Assembly (NCBI GenBank): GCA_020698575.1
Contig: CM036243.1
Location: forward strand, 39,527,201-39,591,200
DNA length: 64,000 nucleotides
Direction of reading: 5' to 3'
Origin: Bostrychus sinensis
Taxonomy: Eukaryota > Chordata > Actinopteri > Gobiiformes > Eleotridae
The notes under the pieces were generated by a model. It was not told the DNA's origin and ran no database searches. It saw nothing but the letters and a program-made list of their open reading frames with translations. Position numbers and translations under genes: made by a program. Shown here piece by piece: positions 58,105 through 64,000 of this stretch; within the stretch, counting starts at the first letter, position 1, and each line of letters begins with the position of its first letter.

Positions 58105-58730
58105 AAAGGGTGTATTCAACCAATTTTTTAGGAATTAATATAGATGACAAGCTCAACTGGAAATTACATATAAATATACTTAAGACAAAAATATCTAAAA
58201 TTATAGCTGTATTGTGTAAAATTAGACACTCTGTAAATCATCACGCTCTTAAATTATTGTATAAGTATCTCATCCTTCCATACCTTAATTATTGTGTAGA
58301 AATCTGGGGGAATAATTATAAAACTAACATTCAATCAATTTTTTTACTTCAAAAGAAAGCCATTAGAATTGTCAATTATGCAGACTACTATGCCCCAACA
58401 AATGCTCTTTTTATAAAATTAAAAACTTTAAAATTACATGATCTTGTTGACGTTAACACTGCAATTGTGATGTATAAAGCACATAACCATATGCTCCCTC
58501 ACTGTATCCAAGAGAAGTTCAAACCAAGAGAGATGGGATACAACCTCAGAGGATCTCGTATTTTTCAGAAAGCAAATGTAAGGACGAGCTTAAAAAGTAG
58601 ATGTATCTCTGTTCGAGGAGTTAATCTATGGAACAGTCTGGATGAAAATTTAAAAGACTCCAAAACAATTTACACCTTTAAAAGAGAATTTAAGTCCAGT
58701 GTGGTGGGGAAATATGGAGAAGTGGAATGA
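58105..58730 (+). pseudogene. Reverse-transcriptase C-terminus of the second LINE
   Basis: Encodes FLGINIDDKLNWKLHINILK, HHALKLLYKYLILPYLNYCV, AIRIVNYADYYAPTNALF, NLRGSRIFQKANVRTSLKSR and VNLWNSLDENLKDSKTI, a standard LINE C-terminal region. The catalytic part is missing upstream. Confidence 0.8.
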
Positions 58731-58760
58731 ATTGTGTAATGAAAGTTGTCAAGGTTGAAA

Positions 58761-58897
<137 letters not shown>

Positions 58898-59229
58898 GTA
58901 GGTGTGTGGATGTATCTTATGTGTCAGTCTGTTTGCGTGTCTATGTATTTGGAGGGGATCAGATGAGTGTCTATCTGTGCCATGAGACATTCCTTTGCAG
59001 TTGTGGCGACTACAGTAGCGATGGTTTCAGATGTATTGAGTTGATTTGCTGCCATCTTGAATGTAATGTTTTAAGTTAATAGGGTTAGGCAGAATAAGTG
59101 CTGAACTTCAGCCTAGACCCTTTCGGTCTGTGGGATGTATTGTTTCTGTTTTGTTTGTTTGTTTGTTTTTTTGTGTTGTTTCTTTGAGTTTGTTAACTGA
59201 CCAAAGAAAATAAAATAACTAACTAACTA

Positions 59230-60321
<1,092 letters not shown>

Positions 60322-60819
60322 CACTAAAACAGGCAGGATTATCACTGAACATAAGGCACACTGAGCAGAACAGAGGGGTGAAAGTGGAGGATGTAGACGC
60401 CATGCTAATGCTACGCTAAGCTACTATCAGCTAAAGGCTAACAGAAGTTAATAACAAACTATTACTGAGTCAGACCAGGACCAGACCTGGACCTGGATAG
60501 CGCTGGGGATTTGGGCGTAGATCCTGCAGGCAGTGAACTCAAAACATAGAGGAATCTCGAGGTGACTCAGCTGAAAGCCTGACAGCAGCACCACTGGTCC
60601 AAACACACTGCACGCGGATCGGAACAAGTTTTACTCAGCACCCGGGTTAGCAGATTGGAGTAGCCCACATTGCTGAGGCACCCACCTTCGACCTGCCACC
60701 CAGATCACTGCAGCACCAGCCCCTTACGGTCCTTCCTGCAGGTGGTGGGCCTACAGGAAGGCTGTTTCCATGCAGCCTTTTCGGGCTGGGCCCAGTCACC
60801 AGGTGCTCGCCTGGTGGCC
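60322..60819 (-). mobile_element. L2 copy D, 5' portion
   Basis: Resumes L2 copy D after the inserted elements: ATCACTAAAACAGGCAGG corresponds to ATCACTAAAAGAGGCAGG at 32857. It includes the ORF1 start region and the 5' end GGCCACC at 60819, with about 280 bp of the 5' region missing near 60472 compared with copy A. Confidence 0.8.
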
Positions 60820-62276
60820 TTACAAACTATTTAGTTTGGAGATGAGCTAATTGTTGTGTGTTATTGCCTGCATGATACGTTGGGAAACAAGTTTTTATCT
60901 GTATGCCCTTTTTGAAGCTTGAGCCCCTGCCCCCAGTAGCTCTCTGCACGGCCCTGATACTCTGTAACAGCACATCTTTATGAGCGCTGATAGACACCTG
61001 CCCATCTGGCATTATTTACACAAATAATAAAAATCTAGTTTTTAACTGCACAAAATAGCAACAGAATAATTATACTATTGTTCAACTGAGCATAAGCAGC
61101 TGCTCCGTAACATGTACATGTTCACATACTCACATGTATTTTATTTTTAGACTTGAGACAGAATGTATTAACCTGCTCTGTCTTTAAAGAGGTTATATTA
61201 TGCTTTTATTTATATTTTGAAGCTAATCGTGGTCACCTCTAGAACAACCTTTAAAAACATAATTTGACTAAAAGAAAGTTTTTTTTCAATAATAACTTTA
61301 CTGCTGCCATAAAGAAACAGATGAAGAAACCAGCAGAGGGCAGCAGAGTGCAGCGCTGTTACACCATTTTGAACAGAACCATAGAAAAAAGCTTTTTATT
61401 ACCTTAAACTTTTTGTATTATGCCATTTTGCTACAAAATGAAAAATGTCTGTACACTGTTTTTTGGATAAATGAATGAGAGCAGAAACAAGTAAATTTTG
61501 CATAATCTTTAAATGTGCTGTTCATGAACTCATCAACACAACCATGATCCTGGCAGTGATATGCAGCTCTGCAGGTTAAACCTCTGGGAGACGCATGGTG
61601 AAGGCATGTGCTTGGGCCAAGGATACTATATGCAGAATAAAATATAAAATATGCAGAATAGAATAGCAAAAGAGATTTCAAATTATCACAATATTGCATA
61701 CACAACTCTAATTGCAACAATGCCTATCTGAGACTCTCTAAAAAAAAATGCATCAGTTGTATATGATTCCAGTCTTTGTTGTGGTTCACTCAGTGCTCAG
61801 GCTTTAATGTAAAACAAGATAGAATTTCAGAAACTAACAAACATATTCAAGTTTTGTAATTCAGTATTTGGATAAGTAATGTTTGGCATGAGAGCTGGAG
61901 TAAATTCTGACCACACCAAATGCAGAGTACTACAGATATTGAGCAGCAGGTGCTTTCTGAGGCCTTCAAAGAATCAGGCATGGATTTGTTTTTAAAAATG
62001 GATGCACTCTTTTTGGTTTAGGAAACTTAATTTTTTAAGTCACTAAATGGAGAAAGATTTATTACTTGGTAAACTTCAGCAAAGTTAGTCAGGTGTGCTG
62101 AGTCATTGTTTTGATCACTGCTATCCAAAGTTAAGTTGTGGAGTTGTTTTGGCTCATGATGCAAGTGCCTTGGGAGGTCCAGTGTCCATCTGGGAGCAGG
62201 CGGAGGTGGAGGGAGATGAGAGAAAAAGCTTCTGGATGAAGTCATTTCTTCCCCCCACCCGTCTCCTTCCTCCAAC
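60820..62276. repeat. Duplicated 5' flank of TAAR copy 3 (inverted)
   Basis: Reverse complement of 39702-41084, including the AP-1/MARE-like TGCTGAGTCA at 62097-62106. Confidence 0.85.
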
Positions 62277-63318
62277 ATGAGCAGTGAGCAGTGGTACCAG
62301 TGCTACCCAGAACTGGGCAATCGGTCCTGCACCATGCAGATCCCTGATCAGAACTTCTACATCTATCTTAGCGTGCTTTACATTTTCACCATCTGCACCG
62401 GCATCCTCAACCTTATGGTCATCATCGCTATCTCGCATTTCAGGCAAGTCACAAGCGCTGACATCAGGTTTATTGTAATGCATATACTCATTTTGTTTCT
62501 TTTTCTCAGGCAGCTGCACTCCTCTCCTAACTTCATCCTCCTCAACCTGGCCGTCTCAGACTTCATGATGTGCTGCGTGGTGATCCCAGTCGAAGGTTCC
62601 TTCTCATTCACCTGCTGGCGAGTTGATGACATCCTGTGCCTTCCTGTACAATGTCTTTATCTTCACGCTGATTTCCGTATCGGTCGGAAGCATGATCCTT
62701 ATCTCAATAGACCGCTACGTAGCCATTTGCAACCCCATGCACTACCCCACCGTGATGTGCAGGAGATCTGTTAGCATGGCCCTGATCGCCTCCTGGATCG
62801 GCTCTGTCCTGTTCAGTTTAGGGTATTTCTGTCACAATCTCATTAAGCCAGGGCAGTATAAGCGGTGCGAAGGGGAATGCATATTAGTTATAACCCATAT
62901 TGAATACTGGTTTGATGTGGCATTGAGCTTCTGTGGGCCCTTTGTGATCATAATTATACTGTACTTGCGAGTTTTCTTTGTGGCAGTGTCGCAGGCCCGT
63001 GCCATGCGTTCTCATGTTGCAGCCACCGCACAGCAGCTGGCGGTGAACTCCAGGAAATCTGAGCTGAAAGCGGCGCGGAATCTGGGCTTTGTTGTGTTTC
63101 TCTTTCTCCTCTGTACCACGCCAAACTACGTGCTGATCCAGCTGAGGGAGAATGTAAACATATATTTCTTGTCCTTCCTGTCTAACTTGGTCTATCTGAA
63201 CTCGTGTTTTAACCCGTTACTCTATGCGCTCCTGTATCCCTGGTTTAGGAGATCTGTGAAGCAGATAATGACGTTTAGGATTTTGCAAAGTGGGTCACGA
63301 GATGCAAATGTACTATGA
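62277..63318 (+). pseudogene. Trace amine-associated receptor, non-classical type (copy 3), one frameshift
   Basis: Same gene as copies 1 and 2 but on the plus strand. The first frame (62277-62774) follows the family up to CWRVDDILC, then leaves it; the second (62623-63318) carries the rest from FLYNVFIFT. The intact copies read TGCCTCCTGTAC where this one reads TGCCTTCCTGTAC (about 62637-62649), so one extra base causes the shift. The 66-nt GC-AG intron is present (62444-62509). Position 3.32 is Ile and Asp 5.42 is kept (WFDVALSFCGPF). The C-terminus is identical to the other copies. No other damage is visible, so the loss is recent, polymorphic or an assembly error. Confidence 0.85.
62444..62509 (+). 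other. 66-nt GC-AG intron inside TAAR copy 3
   Basis: CAG|GCAAGT donor and TTTTTCTCAG|GCAG acceptor, same size and phase as in the other copies. Confidence 0.8.
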
Positions 63319-64000
63319 TGACTTCAAGTGCAGTGTTAATATATGAAAAAGCATGTTACTGATAACCCATGTGCAATGAATTTGAAATAGCACTTTACAC
63401 ATTTAATATGACATCTGTAAACACTGAGGCAGAGGGCTGAGAACCAAAAGGCACAAGTGACATTCTGGGTTTTCTGACATTTACAAGACTTACAAATCAA
63501 ATGAATGCTCTTGTTTTTACTGCCAAAAGATCACAATAAAAACAACTGGCTATCTCTGAACATTCAGATTCAGACAGTGTGATAAATGGATATAAATGTT
63601 ATACTGTTATTTCATTTAGAAACAGACAAAAGTCTGGAGCCCAAAAAGGAAAAATAACTTATTATTACAAAGAAAAATCAAAGTCAGTGGTTCTCAAGCT
63701 GTGGTACGGGTTCCACTGGTGATACTCTGGAGTTTTTTGCTGTTTTAGTCCTGTTCTGACAAATAAATTCTGCTCTCATAAATTTGATGTGAAAACCACT
63801 GCTTAGTCTTTGTTCAGGCCCAGTTTAATCCTGGTTTAGTTGTAGATTTGTCCTGATTTAGTCCTGGTTATGTGCTGGCTTAGAACTTGTTTAGTCCTGG
63901 CTTAGACCTGGATTAGTTCTGGTTTAAGTCCTTGTTTAGTCCTGATTTAGTCCTTGCTTAGGTTTGGTTTAGTCCTTGCTTAGTCCATGTCATGTCCTTA
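63319..64000. repeat. Duplicated 3' flank of TAAR copy 3
   Basis: Reverse complement of 38000-38660. From about 63800 it becomes an array of TTTAGTCCTGG-like units running to the window edge. Confidence 0.85.

Overview
The window looks like a gene-poor, repeat-rich teleost fish locus. The evidence is three linked copies of a trace amine-associated receptor (TAAR) gene of the fish non-classical type, a fish-style TRIM gene, and a dense load of fish-type transposable elements (L2, Rex1/Jockey-like, RTE and other LINEs, Ty3/gypsy, Polinton/Maverick, hAT, PIF-Harbinger, a Tc1-like end). I do not recognise the species.

Layout. 1-8.9 kb: a single-frame TRIM E3 ligase gene on the minus strand (1749-3369, one frameshift), AT-rich non-coding DNA, AGT microsatellites, a fold-back structure and a 17-bp minisatellite. 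8.9-15.4 kb: a decayed Polinton/Maverick fragment (integrase, penton-like and pVI-like genes, all broken), itself hit by a LINE (7-bp duplication), a PIF-Harbinger element (TAA duplication) and another terminal-inverted-repeat element. 16-20 kb: first TAAR (minus) with duplicated flanks. 20.4-48 kb: a large, imperfect inverted duplication. Its arms (about 26.6-34.5 kb and 40.2-45.7 kb) carry the same L2 LINE in opposite orientation and end outward in kilobases of a CTGGT(C/T) minisatellite; a second TAAR (minus, 38661-39701) lies between them. 48-60.8 kb: a nested stack: L2 (minus) interrupted by a Rex1/Jockey-like LINE (plus), interrupted by another LINE (plus), which contains a 5'-truncated Ty3/gypsy element. 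60.8-64 kb: third TAAR (plus), one frameshift, with inverted copies of the same flanks.

How it works together. The only host genes I can support are the TAARs and the TRIM. All three TAARs share an unusual 66-nt GC-AG intron that keeps the reading frame open, lack the classical amine-binding Asp 3.32 and have Asp at 5.42, the hallmark of the fish non-classical amine receptors. Copies of the TAAR flanks without the gene, the inverted arms and shared LINE junctions show that the cluster grew by duplication and inversion of a unit that already carried an L2 insertion. Boundaries of repeats are read by eye and are approximate unless a target-site duplication is given.
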